Assembly: GCF_013001025.1 (NCBI RefSeq)
Contig: NZ_CP053021.1
Span: 5,091,001 to 5,155,000, forward strand
DNA length: 64,000 nt
DNA from: Sphingobium yanoikuyae
GTDB taxonomy: Bacteria > Pseudomonadota > Alphaproteobacteria > Sphingomonadales > Sphingomonadaceae
Direction: 5' to 3'
Shown here: piece by piece, positions 1 to 8,653 of the stretch
Layout of the letters: the number at the start of each line of letters is the position of its first letter
How positions within the stretch are numbered: position 1 is the stretch's first letter
The notes under the pieces: model-generated
Databases searched by the model: none
What the model saw: the letters and a program-made list of their open reading frames with translations, nothing else
What the model was told of the DNA's origin: nothing
Program-made: the position numbers and the translations under genes

Positions 1-1280
1 GCTTCGCCCAGCCGCCGGTGCGCAGTTTCGCGGCCATCTCCACCCTGCTGGTGGTCAGCTTCTACCTGATCGCCCAGATGGTGGGCGCGGGGCAGCTCAT
101 CAAATTGCTGTTCGGTCTGCCCTATGCGGTGGCGGTGGTGATCGTCGGCGCGCTGATGATGCTCTATGTGCTGTTCGGCGGCATGCGCGCGACCACCTGG
201 GTCCAGATCATCAAGGCGGTGCTGCTGCTGGGCGGCGCCAGCTTCATGGCGCTGATGGTGCTGGCCCAGTTCGGCTTCTCGCTCGAAGCGCTGTTCGCCC
301 GCGCGGTCGAGGTGAAGAGCGCGGCTGCGCAGGCGGCCGGTGCCACCCCGGTCGAAGCGGCAGCGAAGGGCCGCGCGATCATGGCGCCGGGCGGCTTCAT
401 CAAGGATCCGGTCTCGGCCATCTCCTTCGGCCTCGCGCTGATGCTGGGCACGGCCGGCCTGCCGCATATCTTGATGCGCTTCTTCACCGTCCCGGACGCC
501 AAGGAAGCCCGCAAGTCGGTGCTGTGGGCGACGGGCTGGATCGGCTATTTCTATATCCTCACCTTCATCATCGGCTTCGGCGCGATCATTCTGGTCGGCA
601 CCGATGCCGGCTACAAGATGGCGGACGGCACGCTGCGCGGCGGTGGCAATATGGCCGCGATCCATCTCGCCCACGCGGTCGGCGGCAACGCCTTCCTGGG
701 CTTCATCTCGGCCGTCGCCTTCGCGACGATCCTGGCGGTGGTGGCGGGGCTCACCTTGTCGGCCGCCTCGGCGGTCAGCCATGACCTCTATGCCACGGTG
801 CTGAAACAGGGACGGGCCAACTCCGCCGACGAACTGCGCGTCTCGCGGATCACGACCCTGGCGCTGGGCGCGCTGGCGGTGCTGCTGGGGCTGGTGTTCG
901 AGAAGCAGAATGTCGCCTTCATGGTCAGCCTCGCCTTCGCGCTGGCGGCATCGGGCAATTTCCCGGTGCTGATCCTGTCGCTGCTGTGGAGCGGCTGCAC
1001 CACCCGTGGCGCGGCCTGGGGCGGCACGATCGGGCTGCTGACGGCCTTCGTCCTGACGCTGCTGTCGCCGGCGGTGTGGACCACCACCTTCGGCCTTGGC
1101 CTGGCGCCTTTCCCCTATAGCTCGGCGGCGATCTTCTCGGTCCCGGCCGGCTTCATCGCCATCTGGCTGATCTCCCGGCTCGACCGCTCGCCCCGCGCGG
1201 CGGTGGACGAGGCCGGCTATCCGGCCCAGCGGGTGCGGGCGGAAACCGGCATCGGTGCCTTCGCTGCCAGCGACCATTGA
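1..1280 (+). CDS. actP: Cation/acetate symporter ActP, 3' part (5' end outside window)
   Basis: Sodium:solute symporter family permease that takes up acetate and other short carboxylates across the inner membrane. The visible part (about 425 residues, against roughly 550 for the family) closely follows E. coli ActP as I remember it: segments such as [55 protein letters not shown] and [10 protein letters not shown] appear in family order, with about ten hydrophobic helices. A GTG at 18 could be read as a start, but the frame is open to the window edge and family similarity begins immediately, so the gene is truncated by the window and not a short gene. A perfect hairpin follows the stop and precedes the next gene. 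Confidence 0.93.
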   Translation, partial: FAQPPVRSFAAISTLLVVSFYLIAQMVGAGQLIKLLFGLPYAVAVVIVGALMMLYVLFGGMRATTWVQIIKAVLLLGGASFMALMVLAQFGFSLEALFARAVEVKSAAAQAAGATPVEAAAKGRAIMAPGGFIKDPVSAISFGLALMLGTAGLPHILMRFFTVPDAKEARKSVLWATGWIGYFYILTFIIGFGAIILVGTDAGYKMADGTLRGGGNMAAIHLAHAVGGNAFLGFISAVAFATILAVVAGLTLSAASAVSHDLYATVLKQGRANSADELRVSRITTLALGALAVLLGLVFEKQNVAFMVSLAFALAASGNFPVLILSLLWSGCTTRGAAWGGTIGLLTAFVLTLLSPAVWTTTFGLGLAPFPYSSAAIFSVPAGFIAIWLISRLDRSPRAAVDEAGYPAQRVRAETGIGAFAASDH

Positions 1281-1284
1281 ACCT

Positions 1285-1318
1285 TCTCCTCCCGCGCCGC
1301 GTTCGGCGCGGGAGGAGA
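1285..1318 (+). promoter_or_regulatory. Perfect 15-bp hairpin enclosing the next gene's ribosome binding site
   Basis: Arms 1285-1299 and 1304-1318 are exact reverse complements around a 4-base loop (CGTT). The right arm ends in GGAGGAGA, which is the only Shine-Dalgarno sequence for the DUF899 gene starting at 1325. It may stop transcription after actP, although no T-run follows, or it may mask the ribosome site of the downstream gene unless opened. Confidence 0.6.
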
Positions 1319-1324
1319 GAGGCC

Positions 1325-2023
1325 ATGGACGAACAATTGACAGCGGCCGCCGACATGGCGGCGCATCGCCAGCCGGCATTTCCGGGCGAAAGCGCGGACT
1401 ATGCCAAGGCGCGGCAGGATCTGCTGGCGGCGGAGATCGAATTTCGCCGCCACATGACCCGCCTGACCGCCCAGCGCCAGGCGCTGCCGCCCGGCCCGCT
1501 GATCACGAAGGATTATCGCTTCAAGGACGAACAGGGCTTCGAGGTCGGCCTGATCGACCTGTTCGGCGACAAGGATGTGCTGGTCAGCTATTATTGGATG
1601 TATGGGCCCGAACGCGAGCGACCCTGCCCGATGTGTACGAACTGGATCGGCGCGGTCGATGGCAATGCCGCCGACATCAAGCAGCGCGTTGCCTACAAGA
1701 TATTGAGCCGCAGCCCGGTCGAACGGCAATTCGCCTTCGCGCAGGAGCGGGGCTGGCGCAACACCGACTTCATCCAGACGATCGGCGACGATTATGCGCG
1801 CGATCTCGACCTGCTCCAGCCTGACGGCGAATATCCTGCGCTGATCGTCTATCGCCGCGACGGCGATCAGGTGCGGCTCTTCTGGATGAGCGAGATGGGT
1901 CGGGAGATGGCCGATCCGGGCCAGGATCCCCGCGACGCGCCCGACATCGCCGCGCTCTGGTCGATCCTCGACCTGACGCCCGAAGGGCGGCCGGCCGACT
2001 GGTATCCGAAGCTGCGCTATTGA
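1325..2023 (+). CDS. DUF899 family thioredoxin-like protein
   Basis: A 232-residue cytosolic protein of the DUF899 family, which has a thioredoxin-like fold and no well-established reaction. The family signature is visible: LFGDKDVLVSYYWMYGPERE, then a CPMC cysteine pair within RPCPMCTNWIGA, and a C-terminal tryptophan/tyrosine-rich tail (ADWYPKLRY). An N-terminal coiled stretch (YAKARQDLLAAEIEFRRHM) precedes the TRL-type segment usual in the family. The start at 1325 is chosen over an in-frame ATG 16 codons upstream, because 1325 has a GGAGGAG ribosome site and the longer form would add an Arg-rich tail encoded by the hairpin. It is followed by an inverted-repeat element, not another gene on this strand. 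Confidence 0.85.
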   Translation: MDEQLTAAADMAAHRQPAFPGESADYAKARQDLLAAEIEFRRHMTRLTAQRQALPPGPLITKDYRFKDEQGFEVGLIDLFGDKDVLVSYYWMYGPERERPCPMCTNWIGAVDGNAADIKQRVAYKILSRSPVERQFAFAQERGWRNTDFIQTIGDDYARDLDLLQPDGEYPALIVYRRDGDQVRLFWMSEMGREMADPGQDPRDAPDIAALWSILDLTPEGRPADWYPKLRY

Positions 2024-2030
2024 CCCTCGC

Positions 2031-2120
2031 CGTCATCCCCGCGGAAGCGGGGATCCATCTCCCGACGATGCAACTATGCGCCAAGTCAGGAGATGGGTTC
2101 CCGCCTTCGCGGGAATGACG
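2031..2120. repeat. Long inverted-repeat (REP-like) intergenic element
   Basis: Two 32-bp arms (2031-2062 and 2089-2120) are near-perfect reverse complements. Each contains a smaller hairpin of the form CCCCGCGGAAGCGGGG or CCCGCCTTCGCGGG, separated by a 26-base centre. The CGTCATtCCCGCG core is the sort of dispersed palindrome seen between genes in sphingomonads. It lies between two convergent genes (DUF899 and the S10 peptidase), where it may act as a bidirectional terminator or mRNA stabiliser. Confidence 0.75.
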
Positions 2121-2133
2121 ACGGGAAATCAGA

Positions 2134-3693
2134 TCAGCGCGCGCCCTCGGCGTAGTAGCGCTCCATATCCAGCCGCATCTGGTGCAGCGCTTCCGGGTTC
2201 AGATAGACCATGTGGCCCGCCGGATAATATTTGAACTGCAGGTTCGGCCGCAGCGCCGGCTCCAGCATCATGTGCTTGAGGTCGCGCTCGGTCGAGAAGA
2301 AGGGCGTCGCCATGTCATAATAGCCGTTCAGTGACAGCACGCGCAGATGCGGGTTGATGCGCATCGCGGTGCTGAGGTCGGCGGTGACGTCGGCGACATT
2401 CTGCTTGCGGCCCGACGGCGGCTCATGGCTCCAGTCCCAGTTGAAGGCGCCGCCTTCCCGCGCGCTCAGCCGATAGCTGAGATCGGTCTGATAGCCGAGC
2501 TTGTTGGTCAGCTGATCCAGGAAGCTGCCGACATAGAGGCCGCTGATCGCGGTGTCGGACGGATCATATTCGGGATCCTCGCCCGCCGCATCCTCGTCGA
2601 TCCCCTTGTAGCGGCTGTCGAACCGGCCCAGCGTCTCGCGCCCGCCGCGCAGCAATTCCTTGCGGAAGCGGCTGAGGCTGACGCGCAGGTTTGCGCGCTT
2701 CAAATAATCGACCGACAGGCCGGTGAAGCGGCTCATCTGCTGGGCGACGGCTTCTTCCTCCTGGGCGCTGATGTCCTGGCCCTTCAGCAGCGCGGCGGCA
2801 TAGGGGCCGTTGGCGAACTGGCGCGCTTCCTCGACAAAGGCTTCCAGGCTGGCCGGGCGGCCGCCGGGGACGCGGTTATGATACCAGGCGGTCGCCGCAT
2901 AGCTGGGCAGATAGCCGATATGGATGGTGTCGAAGCCCGACTGGCGGATGCCATAGTTCATGATCGACGACAGCAGGATGACGCCGTTCAGCGCCATGCC
3001 GCGATCTTCCAGCTGATAGGCGAGCGCGCCCGATCGGGTGGTGCCATAGCTTTCGCCGAAAATATATTTGGGGTCGCCCCAGCGGCCATTCTTGGTGGTG
3101 TAGCGCAGGATCGCCTTGGCAAAGGCATCGACATCCTGGTCGACGCCATAGAAATCTGCGCCCTTGGCGTCGCCCAGCGGCCGCGAATAGCCCGATCCCA
3201 CCGCGTCCAGGAACACCATGTCGGTGCTGCCGATCAGGCTGTCGGGATTGGGGCCGACATCGAAGGGCGCGGGCGCGACCGCTTCGGGATTGCCGGTGCG
3301 GACATGGTCGGGCGCAAAGCTGCCCATGCGCAGCCACAGCGAGGCCGAACCGGGACCGCCATTGTAGAAGAAGGTCAGCGGCCGATGCTTACCCGGCGCG
3401 GTATAGGCGGTGTAGAAGACGCTGGCGGTCGGCTTGCCCTGCGCATCGCGGATGGTCAGCGTGCCGGCGGTCGCGGTGTAGGCGATCGACTTGCCGTCGA
3501 CGCTCGCCGTGCCCTTGCTGGTCTTGGTCACTTCCTCGACCGGGGCGCTGGCCCAGTTCTTGGCGATCTCGTCTGCCGTCTGCTCGGCATGCTGCTTGGC
3601 GGCGTCGGGCGCGCCATCCTTCTGGGCGAGGGCGGGGTGGGACAGGGAAAGGGCGAGGAGGGAAGCAAAGCCAAGGGTGGCGGTCAGCCGCAT
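2134..3693 (-). CDS. Secreted serine carboxypeptidase (peptidase S10 family)
   Basis: An S10-family serine carboxypeptidase of 519 residues that would trim C-terminal residues from peptides in the periplasm or outside. A signal peptide covers residues 1-23 (hydrophobic core, then SHPALA before QKDG). The oxyanion segment NGGPGSAS lies near residues 111-118, the nucleophile Ser near 215 in GESYGT, the likely catalytic Asp in NGYYDMATP and the His in AGHMVYL near the C-terminus. The start at 3693 is preferred to an in-frame ATG at 3792: it places the signal peptide at the N-terminus and follows an AAAGGA ribosome site. Gene is divergent from typA, sharing a 221-bp promoter region. Confidence 0.9.
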   Translation of the reverse strand: MRLTATLGFASLLALSLSHPALAQKDGAPDAAKQHAEQTADEIAKNWASAPVEEVTKTSKGTASVDGKSIAYTATAGTLTIRDAQGKPTASVFYTAYTAPGKHRPLTFFYNGGPGSASLWLRMGSFAPDHVRTGNPEAVAPAPFDVGPNPDSLIGSTDMVFLDAVGSGYSRPLGDAKGADFYGVDQDVDAFAKAILRYTTKNGRWGDPKYIFGESYGTTRSGALAYQLEDRGMALNGVILLSSIMNYGIRQSGFDTIHIGYLPSYAATAWYHNRVPGGRPASLEAFVEEARQFANGPYAAALLKGQDISAQEEEAVAQQMSRFTGLSVDYLKRANLRVSLSRFRKELLRGGRETLGRFDSRYKGIDEDAAGEDPEYDPSDTAISGLYVGSFLDQLTNKLGYQTDLSYRLSAREGGAFNWDWSHEPPSGRKQNVADVTADLSTAMRINPHLRVLSLNGYYDMATPFFSTERDLKHMMLEPALRPNLQFKYYPAGHMVYLNPEALHQMRLDMERYYAEGAR

Positions 3694-3914
3694 GGGGTGT
3701 CCTTTTCTTTTCAGGGTGCGAACCTGACGCGGTGTCATAGGCGGCTGCCACAGCGGGGCAAGGGAAACATCATAACATGACAGGATATTCATCTGCCCTC
3801 CGGTCGATCCTTCCGCTGCCCTTGCCGCATCGCGTCATTTCCTGTAGGGGCGCGCCCGAAGCCTCTGCGCGGCCTTGTGTCGGCCAGGGGAGCCCCATAT
3901 CCCAAAGGCAAGAC

Positions 3915-5732
3915 ATGTCCCTGCGTAATATCGCGATCATCGCGCACGTCGACCATGGCAAGACCACGCTCGTCGACCAGCTTTTCCGCCAGTCCGGCAC
4001 CTTCCGCGACAACCAGCGCGTCGAAGAGCGCGCCATGGACTCGAACGACCTGGAAAAGGAACGCGGCATCACCATTCTGGCGAAGCCCACCTCGGTCGAA
4101 TGGAACGGCACCCGCATCAACATCGTCGATACGCCCGGCCACGCCGACTTCGGCGGCGAAGTGGAGCGCATCCTCTCGATGGTCGACGGCGTGATCCTGC
4201 TGGTCGATTCGTCGGAAGGCGCGATGCCGCAGACCAAGTTCGTGACCGGCAAGGCGCTGGCGCTCGGCCTCAAGCCGATCGTCGTCGTCAACAAGGTCGA
4301 CCGACCCGACGAGCGCATCCAGGAAGTGCTGGACGAAGTGTTCGACCTGTTCGTGACGCTCGACGCCACCGACGAACAGCTCGACTTCCCCGTCCTCTAC
4401 GCATCGGGCCGCAACGGCTATGCCAGCGAGGATTCGCAGCGTCGTGAAGGCACGCTGGAGCCGCTGTTCCAGAAGATCGTCGACCATGTCCCGCCGCCGT
4501 CGCTGGACCAGGATGCGCCGTTCAGCTTCCTCGTGACGCTGCTCGACCGCGACAACTTCCTGGGTCGTATCCTGACCGGCCGCGTCCAGTCGGGCACGGT
4601 CAAGGTCAACCAGCCGATCCACGCGCTGGATGCCGAAGGAAACGTGATCGAAACCGGCCGCGCGTCGAAGATCATGTCGTTCCAGGGCCTGGACCGCGTG
4701 CCGGTCGAGGAAGCCAAGGCAGGCGACATCATCTCGCTCGCCGGCCTGACCGTCGCGACTGTGGCCAACACCATTTCCGACCCGCAGGTCAGCACCCCGA
4801 TCAAGGCGCAGCCGATCGATCCGCCAACCCTGTCGATGCGCTTTGCCGTGAACGACTCGCCGATGGCCGGCCGTGAAGGCAGCAAGGTGACGAGCCGCAT
4901 GATCCGCGATCGTCTGGCCCGCGAAGCCGAATCCAACGTTGCCATCAAGGTGACGGAATCGGACGACAAGGACAGCTTCGAAGTCGCCGGCCGTGGCGAA
5001 CTGCAGCTGGGCGTCCTCATCGAAACCATGCGCCGCGAAGGCTTTGAACTGGGCATCTCGCGTCCCCGCGTGCTGTTCGGCGAAGACGAGAATGGCGGCA
5101 AGACCGAGCCTTACGAAACCGTCGTTATCGACGTGGACGATGAATTCTCGGGCACGGTCGTCGACAAGATGAACATCCGCAAGGCCGAGATGACCGACAT
5201 GCGTCCCTCGGGCGGCGGCAAGACCCGCATCACCTTCTCGGCGCCCTCGCGCGGCCTGATCGGCTATCATGGCGAATTCCTGTCCGACACGCGCGGCACC
5301 GGCATCATGAACCGCCTGTTCGAGAAGTACGGCCCCCACAAGGGCAAGATCGAAGGCCGCAAGAATGGCGTCCTGATCTCGAACGGCGCCGGCGAAGCCA
5401 ATGCCTATGCGCTGGGTCCGCTGGAAGATCGCGGCATCCTGTTCGTCGGCGTGGGCGAAGCCCTCTATGAAGGCATGATCATCGGCGAAAACGCCAAGCC
5501 GGAAGACCTCGAAGTCAACCCGATGAAGTCGAAGGCGCTGACCAACTTCCGCGCCAGCGGCAAGGACGACGCCGTCCGCCTGACCCCGCCGAAGAAGATG
5601 ACGCTGGAACAGGCGATCGCTTACATCGACGACGATGAAATGGTCGAAGTCACGCCCAAGACCATCCGTCTGCGCAAGCGCTACCTCGACCCGAACGAGC
5701 GCAAGCGCATGAGCCGTTCGAAGGCTGCCTGA
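3915..5732 (+). CDS. typA: Translational GTPase TypA/BipA
   Basis: Ribosome-associated GTPase of the EF-G-like family, involved in 50S assembly and stress adaptation. All G motifs are present in the first 140 residues: AHVDHGKTTL (P-loop), RGITI, DTPGHADF and NKVDR. They are followed by the beta-barrel domain II, EF-G-like domains (GRGELQLGVLIETMRREG, RGLIGYHGEFL) and the BipA-specific C-terminal domain ending in RKRYLDPNERKR. Length is 605 residues, normal for the family. The start at 3915 is preferred to an in-frame ATG 46 codons upstream because homologues begin MSLRNIAIIAHVDHGK and AAAGGCA precedes it. A strong terminator follows about 55 bp after the stop. Confidence 0.97.
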   Translation: MSLRNIAIIAHVDHGKTTLVDQLFRQSGTFRDNQRVEERAMDSNDLEKERGITILAKPTSVEWNGTRINIVDTPGHADFGGEVERILSMVDGVILLVDSSEGAMPQTKFVTGKALALGLKPIVVVNKVDRPDERIQEVLDEVFDLFVTLDATDEQLDFPVLYASGRNGYASEDSQRREGTLEPLFQKIVDHVPPPSLDQDAPFSFLVTLLDRDNFLGRILTGRVQSGTVKVNQPIHALDAEGNVIETGRASKIMSFQGLDRVPVEEAKAGDIISLAGLTVATVANTISDPQVSTPIKAQPIDPPTLSMRFAVNDSPMAGREGSKVTSRMIRDRLAREAESNVAIKVTESDDKDSFEVAGRGELQLGVLIETMRREGFELGISRPRVLFGEDENGGKTEPYETVVIDVDDEFSGTVVDKMNIRKAEMTDMRPSGGGKTRITFSAPSRGLIGYHGEFLSDTRGTGIMNRLFEKYGPHKGKIEGRKNGVLISNGAGEANAYALGPLEDRGILFVGVGEALYEGMIIGENAKPEDLEVNPMKSKALTNFRASGKDDAVRLTPPKKMTLEQAIAYIDDDEMVEVTPKTIRLRKRYLDPNERKRMSRSKAA

Positions 5733-5735
5733 TTT

Positions 5736-5819
5736 ATCAGGGTGGCCCTATTAAGGCCGCCTGATTTCCGGCTAGACAAGATATGAAAGGGCCGGTGTCG
5801 CGAGGCGCCGGCCCTTTTC
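5736..5819 (+). terminator. Tandem hairpins and Rho-independent terminator after typA
   Basis: A first imperfect stem (5736-5747 with 5755-5765, one bulge) is followed by a second, 10-bp perfect stem (5786-5795 with 5808-5817, AAAGGGCCGG/CCGGCCCTTT) that runs into TTTT. The second has the classical form of an intrinsic terminator on the plus strand. Confidence 0.85.
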
Positions 5820-5838
5820 CTTTATCCAGGAGGCTGCA

Positions 5839-6009
5839 ATGGCCGATCTCTATCTCAAGGCGTTGGAATCCGAGCGGCGCAAATTATGGGCCGAATGCCG
5901 CCTCAAGGGCCTGCCCAAGGGCACGCCGGAACGCGAGCGGATCGTCGAGATCGACGCGCTGCTCAAGGCGCACAAGGCCAAGAAGGACGGCAAGTCCGCC
6001 AACCCGTGA
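5839..6009 (+). CDS. Small conserved-type hypothetical protein (56 aa)
   Basis: A 56-codon reading frame with a textbook ribosome site: CCAGGAGG lies 5-7 bases before the ATG. The product is highly charged and soluble, begins MADLYLKALESERRKLW and ends KAKKDGKSANP, with a predicted pair of helices (ESERRKLWAECRL and ERERIVEIDALLKAHKAKK). No signal peptide, membrane segment or known domain is recognised. It stands alone between the typA terminator and a membrane-protein gene. I do not recognise the family; the strong ribosome site and low-complexity-free sequence make it a probable real gene. Confidence 0.7.
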   Translation: MADLYLKALESERRKLWAECRLKGLPKGTPERERIVEIDALLKAHKAKKDGKSANP

Positions 6010-6116
6010 CGGCCGCCATTTTCCGGTCGGCTCAGCATAAATCCCGATAGGCGGGAAGGGCATGCTTCCTATCGTCGCGGTTCTCATGGGCCGAGGCGAA
6101 GCGGAAGGGCGTGCAA

Positions 6117-7292
6117 GTGACCAACGAAGCGGACGCCGAAGGGCACGACCTGTTCGAATGGGGGCCGCCGCGCGGGCTGCCTGGCCTTGTCCGTCTGTCG
6201 GTGCCGGCCCTGCCCACGGTGCGCGCCCGCGCCCTGCTTGCGCTGGCGATCGGCTGGTTGGCGCTCCTGCTGCTCATCCTCGTCCTGCCGGGCCATGACC
6301 GGGCTGGCGACCTGCGCCATTTCCTGCGCGACGTCGGGGCGCATGCCCGCTTCGCCTTTGCCGTGCCGCTTCTGCTGGTCGCCCATGTCGAAACCGCGCG
6401 GCGGCTGGGCGCGGTGGTGCGCCATTTCGCCATTTCCGGGCTGATCCCGCCCGATGCCGGGGACGGATTGAAGGCTGAACTGGCCAGAGCGCGCGCGGCG
6501 GTGCGTGCGCCGGTCGCCGAACTGCTGGTGCTGCTCGCCGCCTATGCGATCATCCTGTGGTTGTTCGCGACCGGCATTTCGAACCATGGCCTGCCGGCCT
6601 GGACCATCGCCGGGCCGGGGCGGCTATCGGCGGCCGGCTGGTGGCATATGCTGGTCAGCCTGCCGCTGTTGCTCACACTGCTCATGGGCTGGCTCTGGCG
6701 CATCCTCGTGTGGACGCGGCTGCTGCACAAGGTCGCGGCCATGGACCTGCGGCTGGTCGTCGCCCATCCCGACAATGCCGGCGGCCTGGGCTTTCTGGCC
6801 CAGTCGGTCCGGGCCTTCGGCACCTTTGCGCTGGGGATCGGCTGCATCACCGCGGGCCGTTTCGCCAACGTCCATCTCCAGGGCGCTGCGACGCCGATGA
6901 CCGGCGGCTTCCTGATCGGTGGCACGGTGGCGCTGGTGCTGCTGCTGTGCGTTGCGCCGCTCGGCGTGTTCCGCCCGGTCATGGCGCGGGCCTGGCGGCG
7001 CAACGCGATGCATTATGGCGCGCTGGCGGTGGCGCTGGGCCGGTCGTTCGAGGATCGCTGGTTCGATGGCAGCGCGAAGGAACAGCCCGATCTTCTCTCC
7101 GCGCCGGATTTTTCGGCGGCGGCCGACCTCTATGGCGTGGTCTCCAACGTCTATGCCATGCGCTTCCTGCCGGTCGACCTGCGCAGCCTGCTGATCCTGA
7201 TCGCGGCGACGCTGGCGCCCTTTCTGGTGGCGATGTTCCTGTCGATGCCGACTGCGATGGTGCTGCAGGAACTGAAGGGAATGATGCTTTAG
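6117..7292 (+). CDS. Multi-pass membrane protein of unknown function
   Basis: Integral membrane protein of about 391 residues with some seven hydrophobic helices: ALLALAIGWLALLLLILVL, FAFAVPLLLVAHV, LLVLLAAYAIILWLF, LVSLPLLLTLLMGWLWRIL, TFALGIGCITAG, FLIGGTVALVLLLCVA and LLILIAATLAPFLVAMFL. Loops between helices contain Arg-rich, probably cytosolic, patches. No family could be named. The GTG at 6117 is chosen because GGAAGGG lies 7 bases before it; a GTG two codons earlier is possible but sits too close to that site. The stop overlaps the stop of the convergent sensor kinase by four bases (TTAG). Its position beside a two-component system is suggestive only. Confidence 0.75.
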   Translation: MTNEADAEGHDLFEWGPPRGLPGLVRLSVPALPTVRARALLALAIGWLALLLLILVLPGHDRAGDLRHFLRDVGAHARFAFAVPLLLVAHVETARRLGAVVRHFAISGLIPPDAGDGLKAELARARAAVRAPVAELLVLLAAYAIILWLFATGISNHGLPAWTIAGPGRLSAAGWWHMLVSLPLLLTLLMGWLWRILVWTRLLHKVAAMDLRLVVAHPDNAGGLGFLAQSVRAFGTFALGIGCITAGRFANVHLQGAATPMTGGFLIGGTVALVLLLCVAPLGVFRPVMARAWRRNAMHYGALAVALGRSFEDRWFDGSAKEQPDLLSAPDFSAAADLYGVVSNVYAMRFLPVDLRSLLILIAATLAPFLVAMFLSMPTAMVLQELKGMML

Positions 7293-8653
7293 CGGTCGAG
7301 CGGCAGGATCACCGTGGCGCGCAATCCGCCCTCGGCCCGGTTGGCAAAGCCGATGCTACCCTCATGTCCCTCGGCAATGGTGCGGGCGATCGACAGGCCC
7401 AGGCCCACGCCACCGGTCTCGCGATTGCGCGACGCTTCGCCGCGATAGAAAGGCTCGCACAGCCGGTCGAGAATCTCGGGCGGAACGCCGGGGCCGGAAT
7501 CGACCACATCGACGATCGCCCGGCTACCCTCGACGCGCAGGCTGACCCGCGCCGATCCGCCATAGCGCACCGCATTCTCGACCATGTTGCCGATGCAGCG
7601 GCGCAGCGCGAGCGCGTCGCCCTCTATCACGGCGCGCTGGCTGGCGGTGACGACGACATCATGGCCCATGTCGGCCAGGTCGTCGGCCAGCGTCTCGACT
7701 ATCGCCGACAGGTCGATGCGCGCGCGCTGGCGCCCTTCGGTCCCTTCGCGCATGAAGTCGAGCAGGTCGGTGACCATCGCCCGCATTTCCTGCACGTCGG
7801 CCTGCGCCTTGGCGCGCGGGCCGTCGGGCAATTGTTCCAGGCGGAAGGACAGGCGCGTCATCGGCGTGCGCAGGTCATGGGCGATGGCCACCAGCATGGC
7901 GGTGCGTTCCGACACATAATCGGCGATCCGCGCGCGCATGTGATTATAGGCGATGCCCATGGCGCGCACTTCGGGCGGGCCGCCGATCGGCAGCGGCTCG
8001 GCGCGTTCCGGCCGCTCGCGCGCGGCCCCTTCGGCCAGCAGGCGGATCGGCTGGGTAATGCGCCGCGCCACCCAATAGGCCGGCAGCAGCAGCAGGATGA
8101 AGATGCCCGCCATCAGCGACAGGGTGATCGCATACCAGCGCCAGTTCGGCCCCTGCCGACCCAGCAGCACCGACCAGTTCCTGCCATCCTCGCGCACGGC
8201 CAGGGCAAAGCTGCCGCGCAGCATCATCCGGCCGGGGTCGAACTCCATCCCCATGTCGGGTCGGGGCCCGATCTCCGGTCCGGGGCGCGGCATGCCGATC
8301 GGCGGCCGTTCCTGGATCAGCGCCACCGCATTGGCCGGCACGCCCAGCAGGCCGGCAATGCGCTCGGCCCCCGCACGGTTGCTTTCCTGCCCCGCGTCGG
8401 GCGCGGGGGCGCGATCCGATTGATAGCGGCTGATCTGCCAGCTGCCGGGCGGCTGGGTGCCGCCGCGCAGCAGGCCGGTCGCCTCCACCAGCATCATCGG
8501 CCGGGCATGGGGCGGGGGGCCGCGAAAGGCGACCAGCATCATCGCGCCCAGCGCCAGCAACAGGGTCGCGGCGACCAGAAAGACGATCCGGGTCAGGATC
8601 GAGGGGTTGTAGCGCCCCCGCTCGCCGGCGCCCGGCAGCATCGCCGGGTTCAC
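7289..8653 (-). CDS. Sensor histidine kinase (EnvZ-like)
   Basis: Membrane sensor kinase of 454 residues. A first transmembrane helix near residues 20-42 and a second near 173-195 flank a periplasmic domain of about 130 residues rich in Pro, Arg and Met. A HAMP linker, a HisKA domain with the phosphorylated His in AIAHDLRTPMTRL, and an HATPase domain (NMVENAVRYG, DSGPGVP, GGVGLGLSIAR) follow. The Pro after HDLRT and the RLSFRLEQL helix are typical of the EnvZ/RstB-like group. Start overlaps the stop of the upstream response regulator by four bases, so the pair is translationally coupled. The periplasmic domain shows GPRPDMGMEF and similar Met-rich motifs, but the signal is unknown. Confidence 0.93.
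   Translation of the reverse strand: MNPAMLPGAGERGRYNPSILTRIVFLVAATLLLALGAMMLVAFRGPPPHARPMMLVEATGLLRGGTQPPGSWQISRYQSDRAPAPDAGQESNRAGAERIAGLLGVPANAVALIQERPPIGMPRPGPEIGPRPDMGMEFDPGRMMLRGSFALAVREDGRNWSVLLGRQGPNWRWYAITLSLMAGIFILLLLPAYWVARRITQPIRLLAEGAARERPERAEPLPIGGPPEVRAMGIAYNHMRARIADYVSERTAMLVAIAHDLRTPMTRLSFRLEQLPDGPRAKAQADVQEMRAMVTDLLDFMREGTEGRQRARIDLSAIVETLADDLADMGHDVVVTASQRAVIEGDALALRRCIGNMVENAVRYGGSARVSLRVEGSRAIVDVVDSGPGVPPEILDRLCEPFYRGEASRNRETGGVGLGLSIARTIAEGHEGSIGFANRAEGGLRATVILPLDR

Noticed and set aside
2347..3780. Long open frame opposite the S10 peptidase gene
   Set aside because: It lies antisense to a gene with complete catalytic motifs and signal peptide; the product is Ala/Gly/Arg-rich with no recognisable domain, as expected from high-GC codon bias.
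3789..5339. 516-codon open frame antisense to typA
   Set aside because: Shadow of a highly conserved gene; composition (Arg, Ala, Asp, His) reflects the complement of typA codons and no motif is present.
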